A stretch of 64,000 nucleotides of DNA from Pseudomonas sp. MMS21 TM103 (GTDB lineage Bacteria; Pseudomonadota; Gammaproteobacteria; Pseudomonadales; Pseudomonadaceae), in the NCBI RefSeq assembly GCF_022132145.1, contig NZ_JAJISP010000010.1:46185-110184 (forward strand). Direction: 5' to 3'. The position numbers were made by a program, and so were the translations under genes. The notes beneath the pieces were generated by a model. It saw only the letters and a program-made list of their open reading frames with translations, ran no database searches and had not been told where the DNA came from. Position 1 is the stretch's first letter. Every line of letters starts with the position of its first letter. Of the stretch, positions 34,536 to 42,343 are shown in pieces.

Positions 34536-34575
34536 CCGGGTGGTGGGTTAGCCGAAGGCGTAACCCACCACCCGG
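34536..34575 (-). repeat. Perfect 15-bp inverted repeat between nrdD and its radical-domain gene
   Basis: Arms at 34536-34550 and 34561-34575 pair without mismatch; the ten-base loop itself contains GCC-GAA-GGC. It is a widespread type of gammaproteobacterial interspersed hairpin. Located between two cistrons of one complex, it may alter their ratio by termination or message protection. Confidence 0.7.
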
Positions 34576-34598
34576 CCGTCAGGCCGGCATTGGCAGCG

Positions 34599-36626
34599 TC
34601 AGCCACAGGCCTTGTCGGAGTCGCCCTGGCGGGCCTGCTTCTGCAGCAGCGCCTCGTCGCATTTCGGGCAGAACTCGTGCTCGCCATCCAGGTAGCCGTG
34701 CGTCGGACAGATCGAAAAGGTCGGGGTGATCGTCAGGTACGGCAGGCGGAAGCGGCCCAGGGCGTTGCGCACCAGTTGTTTGCAGGCCTGGATCGAGGAA
34801 ATCCGCTCGGCCATGTAGAGGTGCAGCACGGTGCCGCCGGTGTACTTGCACTGCAGTTCGTCCTGCAGTTCCAGCGCCTCGAAAGGGTCGGCGGTAAAGC
34901 CCACCGGTAATTGCGAGGAGTTGGTGTAGTACGGCGCCTCGTCAGTGCCGGCCTGGAGAATGTCCGGATAGCGCTTGCGGTCTTCCTTGGCGAAGCGGTA
35001 GGTGGTGCCCTCGGCCGGCGTCGCCTCGAGGTTGTACATCTGCCCGGTTTCTTCCTGGAAGCGCACCAGGGTGGCCCGTACATGGTCAAGCAGATGCAGG
35101 GCGAATTCGCGGCCCTTCGGCGTATGCATGCCCTCCTCATCGCCGCTGAAGTTGCGCAGCATCTCGTGCATGCCATTCAGGCCGATGGTCGAGAAATGAT
35201 TACGCAGGGTGCCCAGGTAGCGCTTGGTATAGGGATAGAGACCGGCGTCCATGTGGTGCTGGATCACCTTGCGCTTGACCTCCAGGCTCTCCATCGCCAG
35301 CTCCATCAAATGATCGAGGCGCTTGAGCAGGCCCTGGGTGTCGCCCTTGAATAGATAACCCAGGCGCGCGCAGTTGATCGTCACCACGCCCAGCGAGCCA
35401 GTCTGCTCGGCCGAGCCGAAGAGGCCGCCGCCGCGCTTGAGCAGCTCGCGCACGTCCAGTTGCAGGCGGCAGCACATCGAGCGCACCTGGTTGGGTTGCA
35501 TGTCGGAATTGAGGAAGTTCTGGAAGTACGGCAGGCCGTAGCGCGCCGTCATCTCGAACAGGCGGTCGGCGTTCTCGCTGTCCCAGGGAAAGTCATGGGT
35601 GATGTTGTAGGTCGGGATCGGGAAGGTGAACACCCGGCCCATGGCGTCGCCGGCCTGCATCACCTCGATATAGGCGCGATTGATCAACTCCATCTCGGCC
35701 TGCAGGTCGCCATAGGCGAAGGGCATCTCCACCCCGCCGATATAGGGAATCTGCTCGCGCAGGTCTTCCGGGCAGACCCAGTCAAAGGTCAGGTTGGTGA
35801 ACGGCGTCTGGGTGCCCCAGCGCGACGGCACATTGAGGTTGTAGATGAATTCCTGGATGGCCTGGCGCACCTCGGCAAAACCCAGGTTGTCCTTGCGCAC
35901 ATAGGGCGCCAGGTAGGTATCGAAAGAGCTGAAGGCCTGAGCACCGGCCCACTCGTTCTGCAGGGTGCCAAGAAAGTTGACCATCTGCCCCAGGGCGCTG
36001 GACAGGTGCTTGGGCGGCCCCGCTTCGACCCGCCCGGGAATGCCGTTGAAGCCCTCATTCAGCAGGCTGCGCAGCGACCAGCCGGCGCAGTAGCCGGCGA
36101 GCATGTCCAGGTCATGCACATGCAGATCGGCCTCGCGGTGCGCCAGACCGATGCTCTCGCTGTACACCTCGTCCAGCCAGTAGTTGGCGGTGACCTTGCC
36201 CGACACGTTGAGGATCAAGCCGCCGAGGGAATAACCCTGGTTGGCGTTGGCGCGCACCCGCCAATCCTCGCGCGACAGGTATTCGTTCATCGACGCCGCC
36301 ACATCCACCAGCGCCTTGCGATCACGGCGCAAGCGGCCATGGCGCTCGCGGTAGACGATATAGGCGCGCGCGGTCTGGTAGAAACCGGCCTCCATCAGCA
36401 CCCGCTCGACGCGGTCCTGGACCTGTTCGACATCGATACTGGGCAATTCCAGCAGGCGCAGCAGCACCGCTTCGGCCAACTCCCCCGCCAGTGCCTCGTC
36501 GAACTCGCCACTGGCCGCGCCCGCCGCGATGATCGCCTGACGAATCTTGCCGAGATCGAACGCGGCGATGCTGCCATCGCGCTTGCATAACTGCTGCGGG
36601 TGAAGGGCTTGAACCGGGCTGAGCAT
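34599..36626 (-). CDS. nrdD: Anaerobic (class III) ribonucleoside-triphosphate reductase, large part lacking the radical loop
   Basis: A 675-residue protein: an N-terminal ATP-cone (VVKRDGSIAAFDLGKIRQAI-like segment), the ten-stranded barrel with finger-loop cysteines (QVRSMCCRLQLD), and a C-terminal cysteine cluster in CPTHGYLDGEHEFCPKCDE that would bind zinc. It makes dNTPs when oxygen is absent. The usual glycyl-radical motif is missing and is supplied by the adjacent 55-codon gene. The start at 36626 is chosen on family length; the frame extends to 36674. A perfect FNR-type dyad lies 87-100 bases upstream. The first 355 bases of the gene are duplicated at 39605-39959. Confidence 0.93.
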   Translation of the reverse strand: MLSPVQALHPQQLCKRDGSIAAFDLGKIRQAIIAAGAASGEFDEALAGELAEAVLLRLLELPSIDVEQVQDRVERVLMEAGFYQTARAYIVYRERHGRLRRDRKALVDVAASMNEYLSREDWRVRANANQGYSLGGLILNVSGKVTANYWLDEVYSESIGLAHREADLHVHDLDMLAGYCAGWSLRSLLNEGFNGIPGRVEAGPPKHLSSALGQMVNFLGTLQNEWAGAQAFSSFDTYLAPYVRKDNLGFAEVRQAIQEFIYNLNVPSRWGTQTPFTNLTFDWVCPEDLREQIPYIGGVEMPFAYGDLQAEMELINRAYIEVMQAGDAMGRVFTFPIPTYNITHDFPWDSENADRLFEMTARYGLPYFQNFLNSDMQPNQVRSMCCRLQLDVRELLKRGGGLFGSAEQTGSLGVVTINCARLGYLFKGDTQGLLKRLDHLMELAMESLEVKRKVIQHHMDAGLYPYTKRYLGTLRNHFSTIGLNGMHEMLRNFSGDEEGMHTPKGREFALHLLDHVRATLVRFQEETGQMYNLEATPAEGTTYRFAKEDRKRYPDILQAGTDEAPYYTNSSQLPVGFTADPFEALELQDELQCKYTGGTVLHLYMAERISSIQACKQLVRNALGRFRLPYLTITPTFSICPTHGYLDGEHEFCPKCDEALLQKQARQGDSDKACG

Positions 36627-36751
36627 GTCGCCTCCTGACACTACATATAGATATTTGTTTATCTGAAAACACAATATGCAGTAGAAGTTACGCGCAAAAC
36701 CCCGTCACGAGATTGATTGTAATCAAGAACCGAAAACCGCCGTGGCAGGCC
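36272..36751. repeat. 480-bp direct repeat, left copy (nrdD 5' end plus promoter)
   Basis: Matches 39605-40084 base for base without gaps (constant offset of 3,333) but with scattered substitutions, so the duplication is not brand new. It covers codons 1 to about 118 of nrdD and 125 bases upstream including the perfect FNR-type dyad. Everything from 36752 to 39604 lies between the two copies. Confidence 0.9.
36713..36726. promoter_or_regulatory. Perfect FNR-type dyad (TTGAT-TGTA-ATCAA) before nrdD
   Basis: Exact consensus in both halves, within normal activator distance of nrdD. It should switch on the nrdD-radical domain-nrdG operon when oxygen runs out. Confidence 0.85.
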
Positions 36752-37104
36752 CCTCCCGGATGGACCGCGCCCCCCCTGTCAAGCACTCGACCAGCACGAC
36801 CAATAACCGCGCACGAACCCATGCCCCACCCAGCCGCCAGCTGGACGCTCTTCGGCGACAGAGAAAATCCAACGCAGCGAGCGAGCAGAATGCACAAGCC
36901 GGACTCAACGGCGGCGCGGTGCACCGCCCAGGGCATTGGTGTTTAACGCCCTTAGGGCACCACCACCCCGCTACCCCCCATTCCAGAGAGGGAGTAGCAA
37001 ATGACAAGGTAGGTTAACCACCCGTCCCATTCGGGAAGTTGTGCACCATTTGGTGACCTATAGTTAGCCGGCAGATCCTGAAAGCGCCGACTGAGGAGGA
37101 ACTC
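36752..37104. other. Left flank of the sulfatase insertion
   Basis: No gene seen. It contains GTTAGCCGGC at 37063-37072, the inverse of GCCGGCTAAC at 39568-39577 beyond the sulfatase gene; GTTAGCC has the form of an integron recombination core. The GAGGAGGA ribosome site of the sulfatase follows. Confidence 0.5.
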
Positions 37105-39540
37105 ATGAAGACAAGTCTCACAACTTGCTACGGCGGATTACGCTCCGTACCGAGGTTCCTTGGACTGCTGTTCGGCGTACCGCTGGCGCTGGCTATAGCA
37201 CTAACAACGACGGCACGGGCGCAGGAGATCTTACCGTTCCCACCCAAGCCGTCAGGCAGCGTCGCGGGGCCTACCATACAGGAATCGGTCTACTCTCCGC
37301 TGCCGGCAGAGCGCCATCTGCCCAAGGATGCGCCGAACATCATTATCGTGCTGATCGATGACGTTGGCCCCGGCCAGTCGAGCACTTTCGGCGGCGAGAT
37401 CGCGACACCTACGATGGATCGAATCGCCCAAGAGGGCATCGCCTACAACGCGTTTCACACGACCGCCATGTGCTCGCCCACGCGCGCGTCTTTGCTCACA
37501 GGCAGGAATCATCACTACGTCGGCAACGGCCAGATCGCGGAACTGGCCAACGACTGGGATGGATACTCCGGCGTGATCCCGAAGACGAGCGCCACGGTTG
37601 CCGAAGTCCTCAAGAACTACGGGTACCACACCGGGGCCTGGGGCAAGTGGCACAACACGCCGGCCGAGAACACCACGGCCGCGGGACCCTTCGACTACTG
37701 GCCCACCGGCTACGGTTTCGAATACTTCTATGGATTCCTGGCCGGCGAGGCGTCGCAGTACGAGCCAAACCTCGTGCGCAACACGGCCTACGCCGAACAT
37801 CCAAGAACCTCCGGCGGCCACAACTATTACCACCTCAGCGAAGACCTCGCGGATGATGCCATCCATTGGCTGCACCAGCACAAGGCTTTCAGCCCAGACA
37901 AACCGTTCTTCATGTATTGGGCGAGCGGCGCATCACATGGGCCGCATCACGCCCCGAAAAAGTGGGCGGACAAATACAAGGGCAAGTTTGACGACGGCTG
38001 GGAAAAATATCGCGAGCGGGTATTCCGGAACGCAATATCCAAAGGCTGGATTCCCCAGAACGCGCAACTGACCCCGCGGCCCGAGACCCTGCCGGCGTGG
38101 GATTCGATACCCGAGAGCGAGAGGCCCTTCCAGCGCCGGCTGATGGAAGTGTACGCGGGGTTCACCGAGCACGTGGACGTCCAGGTGGGCAGGATTGTCG
38201 AGGAAGTGGACCGGATGGGCTACGGCGACAATACGCTGATCTTCTACATCTGGGGCGACAACGGCGCTTCGGCAGAGGGGCAGGCCGGCACGATCAGCGA
38301 GCTTCTGGCACAGAACGGCATTCCCTCGACCGTCGAACAGCACATCAACGCCCTGAATGACCTCGGCGGCCTTGACGTGCTCGGTTCGCCCAAGACTGAC
38401 AACATGTATCACGCGGGCTGGGCCTGGGCCGGCAGTACACCGTACAAATCCACCAAGCTCATCCCTGCGCACTTTGGCGGCACCCGCAACCCGCTGGCGG
38501 TGCGCTGGCCGGCGAGAATCAAGCCCAACGCCACGCCGCGCTCGCAGTTCCACCACGTGAACGACATTGTCCCGACCATCTATGAGGTGGTCGGAATCAC
38601 GCCGCCGAAAGTGGTCAATGGTTTTCCGCAAGATCCGATCCAGGGCGTCAGCCTTGCCTACACCTTCGGCGACGCAACCGCCAAGGGTCGTCTGCTGACG
38701 CAGTACTTCGAGATCATGGGCAGCCGCGGCATCTACCACGACGGCTGGTTTGCCGGTGCGTTTGGACCGCGCGCTCCCTGGGTTCCCGGACTGCCAAAGG
38801 GTTTCTTTGACGAACAGGGCAAACTTGCGTGGAATCCCGACAACGACAAGTGGGAGCTCTACAACCTTGAGGAAGACTGGTCGCAGGCCAATGATCTCGC
38901 CGACAAAATGCCCGAGAAGCTCGCGCAGATGAAGGAGATCTTCACGATGGAGTTCGCCAAGAACCGGGCCTTCCCGGTCGGCGGTGGATTATTCATTCCC
39001 CTTGTGCGTCCCGACTTGAGGATTACCCCGCCCTATACGGAATGGACGTTCACCGGTGACATCACCCGCATGCCGGAATTTGCTGCGCCTGCCTTGGGCA
39101 ACAAGGAAAGTGTCGTCACGATTGACGTCGATATCCCGCCCAATGCCAACGGCGTGCTCTACGCGCTGGGAGGATTCTCTGGAGGGCTCAGCCTTTACGT
39201 CAGGGATGGCGTGCTCTCCTACGAGTACAATCTCTTCGAGATCGCACGCACGCACATCAAGGCGGAGCAGAAGCTGGCTGCCGGAAAACAGAAGATCGAG
39301 GTCGTAACAAAGTATGTAGAGAAGAAGGCCGCCGGCCCCCTTGACGTGACCCTGAAGGTGAACGGCAAGCAGGCGGCCAAAGGACGCGTGCCGGTGAGTG
39401 CGCCACTGGGCTTCACCGCCAACGACAGCCTCGACATTGGCACCGATCTCGGCTCGCCTGTTTCGCTCGACTACTTCGATCTCGCGCCGTTCAAATTCAA
39501 CGGCACGATCAATGAGGTATATGTGAAGTACATCCAGTGA
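37105..39540 (+). CDS. Arylsulfatase-type sulfatase, exported
   Basis: An 811-residue protein with a signal peptide (LALAIALTTTARA-QEI) and the alkaline-phosphatase-superfamily sulfatase domain. The Ca2+-binding start is IIIVLIDDVG, the formylglycine motif CSPTRASLLTGRN has Cys for modification, and KWHNTP and HDGWFAG-like active-site segments follow. The C-terminal 150 residues form a beta-sandwich typical of arylsulfatases of the AtsA/choline-sulfatase-like large group. Function would be sulfate release from organic sulfate esters in the periplasm. No anaerobic sulfatase-maturating enzyme is seen nearby, so a maturase must lie elsewhere. Base composition and inverted end repeats mark it as transferred. 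Confidence 0.85.
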   Translation: MKTSLTTCYGGLRSVPRFLGLLFGVPLALAIALTTTARAQEILPFPPKPSGSVAGPTIQESVYSPLPAERHLPKDAPNIIIVLIDDVGPGQSSTFGGEIATPTMDRIAQEGIAYNAFHTTAMCSPTRASLLTGRNHHYVGNGQIAELANDWDGYSGVIPKTSATVAEVLKNYGYHTGAWGKWHNTPAENTTAAGPFDYWPTGYGFEYFYGFLAGEASQYEPNLVRNTAYAEHPRTSGGHNYYHLSEDLADDAIHWLHQHKAFSPDKPFFMYWASGASHGPHHAPKKWADKYKGKFDDGWEKYRERVFRNAISKGWIPQNAQLTPRPETLPAWDSIPESERPFQRRLMEVYAGFTEHVDVQVGRIVEEVDRMGYGDNTLIFYIWGDNGASAEGQAGTISELLAQNGIPSTVEQHINALNDLGGLDVLGSPKTDNMYHAGWAWAGSTPYKSTKLIPAHFGGTRNPLAVRWPARIKPNATPRSQFHHVNDIVPTIYEVVGITPPKVVNGFPQDPIQGVSLAYTFGDATAKGRLLTQYFEIMGSRGIYHDGWFAGAFGPRAPWVPGLPKGFFDEQGKLAWNPDNDKWELYNLEEDWSQANDLADKMPEKLAQMKEIFTMEFAKNRAFPVGGGLFIPLVRPDLRITPPYTEWTFTGDITRMPEFAAPALGNKESVVTIDVDIPPNANGVLYALGGFSGGLSLYVRDGVLSYEYNLFEIARTHIKAEQKLAAGKQKIEVVTKYVEKKAAGPLDVTLKVNGKQAAKGRVPVSAPLGFTANDSLDIGTDLGSPVSLDYFDLAPFKFNGTINEVYVKYIQ

Positions 39541-39567
39541 AGGCGGCACGCCAGTTCAAGAGCGCTG

Positions 39568-39602
39568 GCCGGCTAACAACTGGTTGCAGCGGACGGTCCG
39601 CT
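39568..39602. other. attC-like half site and palindrome after the sulfatase gene
   Basis: GCCGGCTAAC (39568-39577) is the exact inverse of the sequence at 37063-37072. It is followed by ACTGGTTGCAG and the palindrome AGCGGAC-G-GTCCGCT (39588-39602). GGCTAAC then AACTNGTT then AGCGGAC is the layout of the first half of many integron attC sites; the second half is missing, cut by the nrdD duplicate. Confidence 0.45.
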
Positions 39603-39959
39603 GTGCGACAGGTATTCGTTCATCGACGCCGCTACATCCCCCAGCGCCTTGCGATCAAGGCGCAATCGGCCATGGCGCTCGCGGTAGACGATATAGGCGC
39701 GCGCGGTCTGGTAGAAAGCGGCCTCCATCAGTACCCGCTCGACGCGGTCCTGTACCTGTTCGACATCAATACTGGGCAATTCCAGCAGGCGCAGCAGCAC
39801 CGCTTCGGCCAACTCCCCCGCCAGTGCCTCGTCGAACTCGCCACTGGCTGCGCCCGCCGCGATGATCGCCCGACGAATCTTGCCGAGATCGAACGCGGCG
39901 ATGCTGCCATCGCGCTTGCATAACTGCTGCAGGTGAAGGGCTTGAACCGGGCTGAGCAT
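39573..39959 (-). pseudogene. Truncated duplicate of the nrdD 5' end
   Basis: Starting at the equivalent ATG (39959) it repeats the ATP-cone region of NrdD with a few substitutions, up to NEYLSH, then loses homology at 39605 and ends after ten unrelated codons. A fragment of about 118 homologous residues out of 675 cannot be a reductase; at most an isolated ATP-cone could be made. Confidence 0.85.
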
Positions 39960-40084
39960 GTCGCCTCCCGGCACTACATACAGATATTTGTTTATCTGAA
40001 AACACAATATGAAGTAGAAATTACGCGCAAAACCCCATCACGGGATTGATTGTAATCAACAACCGAAAACCGCCGTGGCTGGCC
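39605..40084. repeat. 480-bp direct repeat, right copy
   Basis: Counterpart of 36272-36751. It brings a second copy of the nrdD promoter, pointing into the truncated fragment. Confidence 0.9.
40046..40059. promoter_or_regulatory. Perfect FNR-type dyad, duplicate copy
   Basis: Same 14 bases as at 36713-36726. Its normal target is now the nrdD fragment; because the site is symmetric it could also influence rightward transcription towards the DUF302 gene 325 bases away. Confidence 0.6.
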
Positions 40085-40310
40085 GACCCTGGATCCGTGC
40101 CCCCATCGATAACCACAGGCACCAAGAGCGCCTGGGCGGCAAAACTGTGACTACGCGGTGATGTGTGCACGGGCCAGCAAAGCGCCCCTTCTGTTCGCTG
40201 GTTCAGCTCGAATGACCGATGGACAGAACGATGGCATGTGGTTAGCGTCAAATGCGCTGCCTGTTAAATTCCCGGCAGTTGGGCTTGCCCTCATCCAGAT
40301 CACGCTTAGG

Positions 40311-40358
40311 ACTCGCAAAAGCTACGCTTTCGCTCGCCCGTTAACTCAATCGTTAGAT
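40311..40358. other. 3' half of an integron attC-like site before the DUF302 gene
   Basis: A small hairpin (GCAAAAGC-TAC-GCTTTCGC, one mismatch) is followed by TTAACTCAAT and CGTTAGAT, the same arrangement that ends classic attC sites such as that of aadA cassettes; GTTAGAT at 40352-40358 fits the core consensus GTTRRRY. The matching 5' half is not found upstream. The preceding 40085-40310 shows no gene. Confidence 0.5.
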
Positions 40359-40384
40359 ACCGACCACAAAGGTCGAGGTAACTT

Positions 40385-40768
40385 ATGTATTACATAGCTG
40401 AAACCGAAAAAACATTCGATCAGGCGTCGGAAGATCTCGAGTCAGCGGTTAAACGTCATGACTTCGGGGTGCTGCATGTCCACGATTTGGCAACCACCCT
40501 CCGCAGTAAAGGCATTGATTTTGATGAACAATGCAAGATTTTTGAAGTCTGCAACCCTGGGCAAGCTGCAAAGATTCTCTCAACCGATATGCGTCTAAAC
40601 ATGGCGCTACCGTGCCGCATTTCGGTATTCACTGAGAAAGGCAAAACGAAAATCGGTCTTATCAGACCGGTACAAATGCTCTCGGCACTATCTCAGGATG
40701 CAGCGTTGATTCAAGTAGCCAACGAGGTTGAGGAAACAACCATACAAATTATTGATGACGCGAAATAA
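40385..40768 (+). CDS. DUF302-domain protein
   Basis: A 127-residue cytosolic protein of the DUF302 family, with the typical pattern of a conserved N-terminal YYIAETEKTFDQASEDLESAVKRH-like helix, FGVLHVHDLATTLRSKG and the strand CKIFEVCNPGQAAKIL. Function of the family is unknown. Lower GC than its surroundings and attC-like sequences on both sides suggest it arrived as a mobile gene cassette. It begins 26 bases after the upstream core site and has a weak GAGG ribosome site, as is common for cassette genes. Confidence 0.78.
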   Translation: MYYIAETEKTFDQASEDLESAVKRHDFGVLHVHDLATTLRSKGIDFDEQCKIFEVCNPGQAAKILSTDMRLNMALPCRISVFTEKGKTKIGLIRPVQMLSALSQDAALIQVANEVEETTIQIIDDAK

Positions 40769-40790
40769 GGTCACATCATATAAATATTCA

Positions 40791-40840
40791 TTCAAGCCGC
40801 AGCCACTTCGTGGCCCGGCTTAATTCAGGAGGTGTTAGAG
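40791..40840. other. Integron attC-like recombination site after the DUF302 gene
   Basis: The fold is clear: AAGCCG (40794-40799) pairs with CGGCTT (40816-40821), GCCAC with GTGGC around TTC, and the right side continues as AATTCAGGAG-GTGTTAGAG, with GTTAGAG at 40834-40840 near the GTTRRRY core. The left core is degenerate. Spacing and order follow the attC plan of Pseudomonas integrons. Confidence 0.55.
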
Positions 40841-40871
40841 GCCACATAACCTATATGGACTCGCCGTGCCG

Positions 40872-40953
40872 CAGTGAGTAACGCTTTCCCAGCCACTGTC
40901 GACAGTGCGGTTGCATTCGTATATTCGGCCTGTGTTGGGCTTCATCGCCCTGG
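40872..40953. repeat. Diverged ~80-bp direct repeat, copy A
   Basis: Similar to 42794-42873: both begin CAGTGA-TAAC-CTTTCC, contain CAGTGC-GTTG and ATCGT/TTCGT, and end near CCTGT-TGGGC. It directly follows the attC-like site and precedes the IS110 remnant; the pair brackets about 1.9 kb of cassette-like genes. Confidence 0.5.
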
Positions 40954-41013
40954 CCATTCTGTGGTTCGCGCAGCGGGGGCCAAGCATTCAATCGATCACG
41001 CGGATCATGATTG

Positions 41014-41409
41014 TTATCGGCCTTGTTCCGCTGCAGGACTCGCCTGTTCCGGCAGTACTCTCGTCTCACCACAACCGCGTGAAAACTGCTTATGGATGCC
41101 CAGGCAGCACATCGCTTCGAGGATCGCGTCGCAATCGTTGCGATCGGTCTTGTTGCGCCGCCGGTAGTACCGCACATAGCGCGGATGCTGCAAGCTCACT
41201 CGATGGCCGAGCGCCTGCGCTAGCCGCCCCCGGTAATGCGCCGTGCTGCAGGCTTCCCTTGCCCACTCGACCGATTCGGCCTGCTCCTGTATATATCGCC
41301 TGAACGCCTCACGATTCAGCCGCTTGCGCTGACTCACCTGACCGACACGGACACTCTCGGTAACCTGGTAAACGGATTTGGCCAAATCAATAGCTATTCG
41401 CAAACTCAT
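41014..41409 (-). pseudogene. IS110-family transposase, N-terminal remnant
   Basis: The reading MSLRIAIDLAKSVYQV, then LACSTAHYRGRLAQALGH-like and RNKTDRNDCDAILEA, is the N-terminal RuvC-like DEDD catalytic region of IS110/IS1111 transposases. After about 88 residues the similarity stops and the frame ends; the C-terminal half is absent. The element is therefore dead. IS1111-type elements that insert into attC sites are known from Pseudomonas integrons, and this one lies next to an attC-like site. Confidence 0.75.
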
Positions 41410-41570
41410 CGCTGCCGCTCCCCAGACTCCAGAACCCGCTCATAGGGTGCGGGTGAGTGTGGTGCAGAGAGCGTCCATTACCGCATCCAAGCCGTTCGCA
41501 TCTCTCACTCCGGACCGGCTAAAGTCCGTCCTAACTCCAATATCGATCATCACAACTAACAAGGACAGAA

Positions 41571-41852
41571 ATGAGCATCACTAGAATCAACGAGTTCCAA
41601 GCAGCAGAAGGAAGAGCCCAAGAGCTATTCGCCTTCTTAAAGTCACTCATGTCTTATATTTCCTGTTCGCCGGGCTGTGAGTCATGCGAAGTCCTACAAA
41701 GCAGCGAGGATGAGAACTTGTTTGTGGTAATCGAAAGGTGGCAGTCAGAGGCGTTTCATAAGGAGTCCCTGGAAAACTACCCGAAAGAGAAAATGGCAGC
41801 CGCAATGCCGCTCATTGGAGCCCTGCCAAAGGGTGCCTTCTACCATTCGTAG
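41571..41852 (+). CDS. Antibiotic-biosynthesis-monooxygenase-like (ABM) small protein
   Basis: A 93-residue dimeric alpha/beta-barrel (ferredoxin-like) protein of the ABM family: MSITRINEFQAAEGRAQELFAFL and ENLFVVIERWQSEAFHKESLE are the family strands and helices. Such proteins act as cofactor-free monooxygenases or heme/quinone modifiers; substrate unknown. It has an AAGGACA ribosome site and lies 31 bases before the tautomerase gene, so the two are probably co-transcribed. AT-richer than the genome average, like its neighbours. Confidence 0.75.
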   Translation: MSITRINEFQAAEGRAQELFAFLKSLMSYISCSPGCESCEVLQSSEDENLFVVIERWQSEAFHKESLENYPKEKMAAAMPLIGALPKGAFYHS

Positions 41853-41883
41853 CTTATTTGTCATACACCCGCAAGGAATCGCA

Positions 41884-42267
41884 ATGATCACCATCTATGG
41901 AATTGATTACAACTTAAACGCCCTAGAAGCACAGATGTCTGATGTGTTACATAATTGCATGACTGCTGTTCTTGGGTTGCCCGAAGACAAGCGCGCTCAC
42001 CGCTTCGTGCCGCTGGATAAGACTAATTTTTATTACCCAGACGGCAGATCTGAAAAATACACAGTACTCGAAATAAGCATGATTTCAGGACGAACAGAAG
42101 AAACAAAAAAGAAGCTCATAAAGCAAATTTTCTCAGCCTTTGAACGCGATTTGGCTATACATCCGGTTGACGTTGAAATCACCATATTCGAACAGCCAAG
42201 TCATTGCTGGGGATTTCGCGGGGTCACCGGCGATGAGGCAGCCTTGAGCTACAAGGTTGACGTATAA
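41884..42267 (+). CDS. Tautomerase-like small enzyme
   Basis: A 127-residue protein with the layout of the tautomerase/MIF superfamily, seen in ISMISGRTEETKKKLIKQIFSAFERDL and VDVEITIFEQPSHCWGFRG; the family's catalytic Pro1 is not at the N-terminus here, so activity of the classical type is doubtful. Start at 41884 follows AAGGA. Ends in TATAACAAACGG, which with AACCGTT 40 bases on resembles the arms of an attC site. Probably part of the same mobile block as the ABM gene. Confidence 0.68.
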   Translation: MITIYGIDYNLNALEAQMSDVLHNCMTAVLGLPEDKRAHRFVPLDKTNFYYPDGRSEKYTVLEISMISGRTEETKKKLIKQIFSAFERDLAIHPVDVEITIFEQPSHCWGFRGVTGDEAALSYKVDV

Positions 42268-42343
42268 CAAACGGTCCACATCGTTCACTTCGCTGACTGA
42301 AACGGGCTAACCGTTCATGAGGCTGCAGTAGTGAGTTAACCTC

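Noticed and set aside
34550..34601. Read-through of the nrdD stop would give a short tail containing RVVGY, resembling a glycyl-radical motif
   Set aside because: The tail is encoded by one arm of the interspersed hairpin and ends after 16 codons; the proper radical loop with its downstream FNPGK segment is in the separate 55-codon gene.
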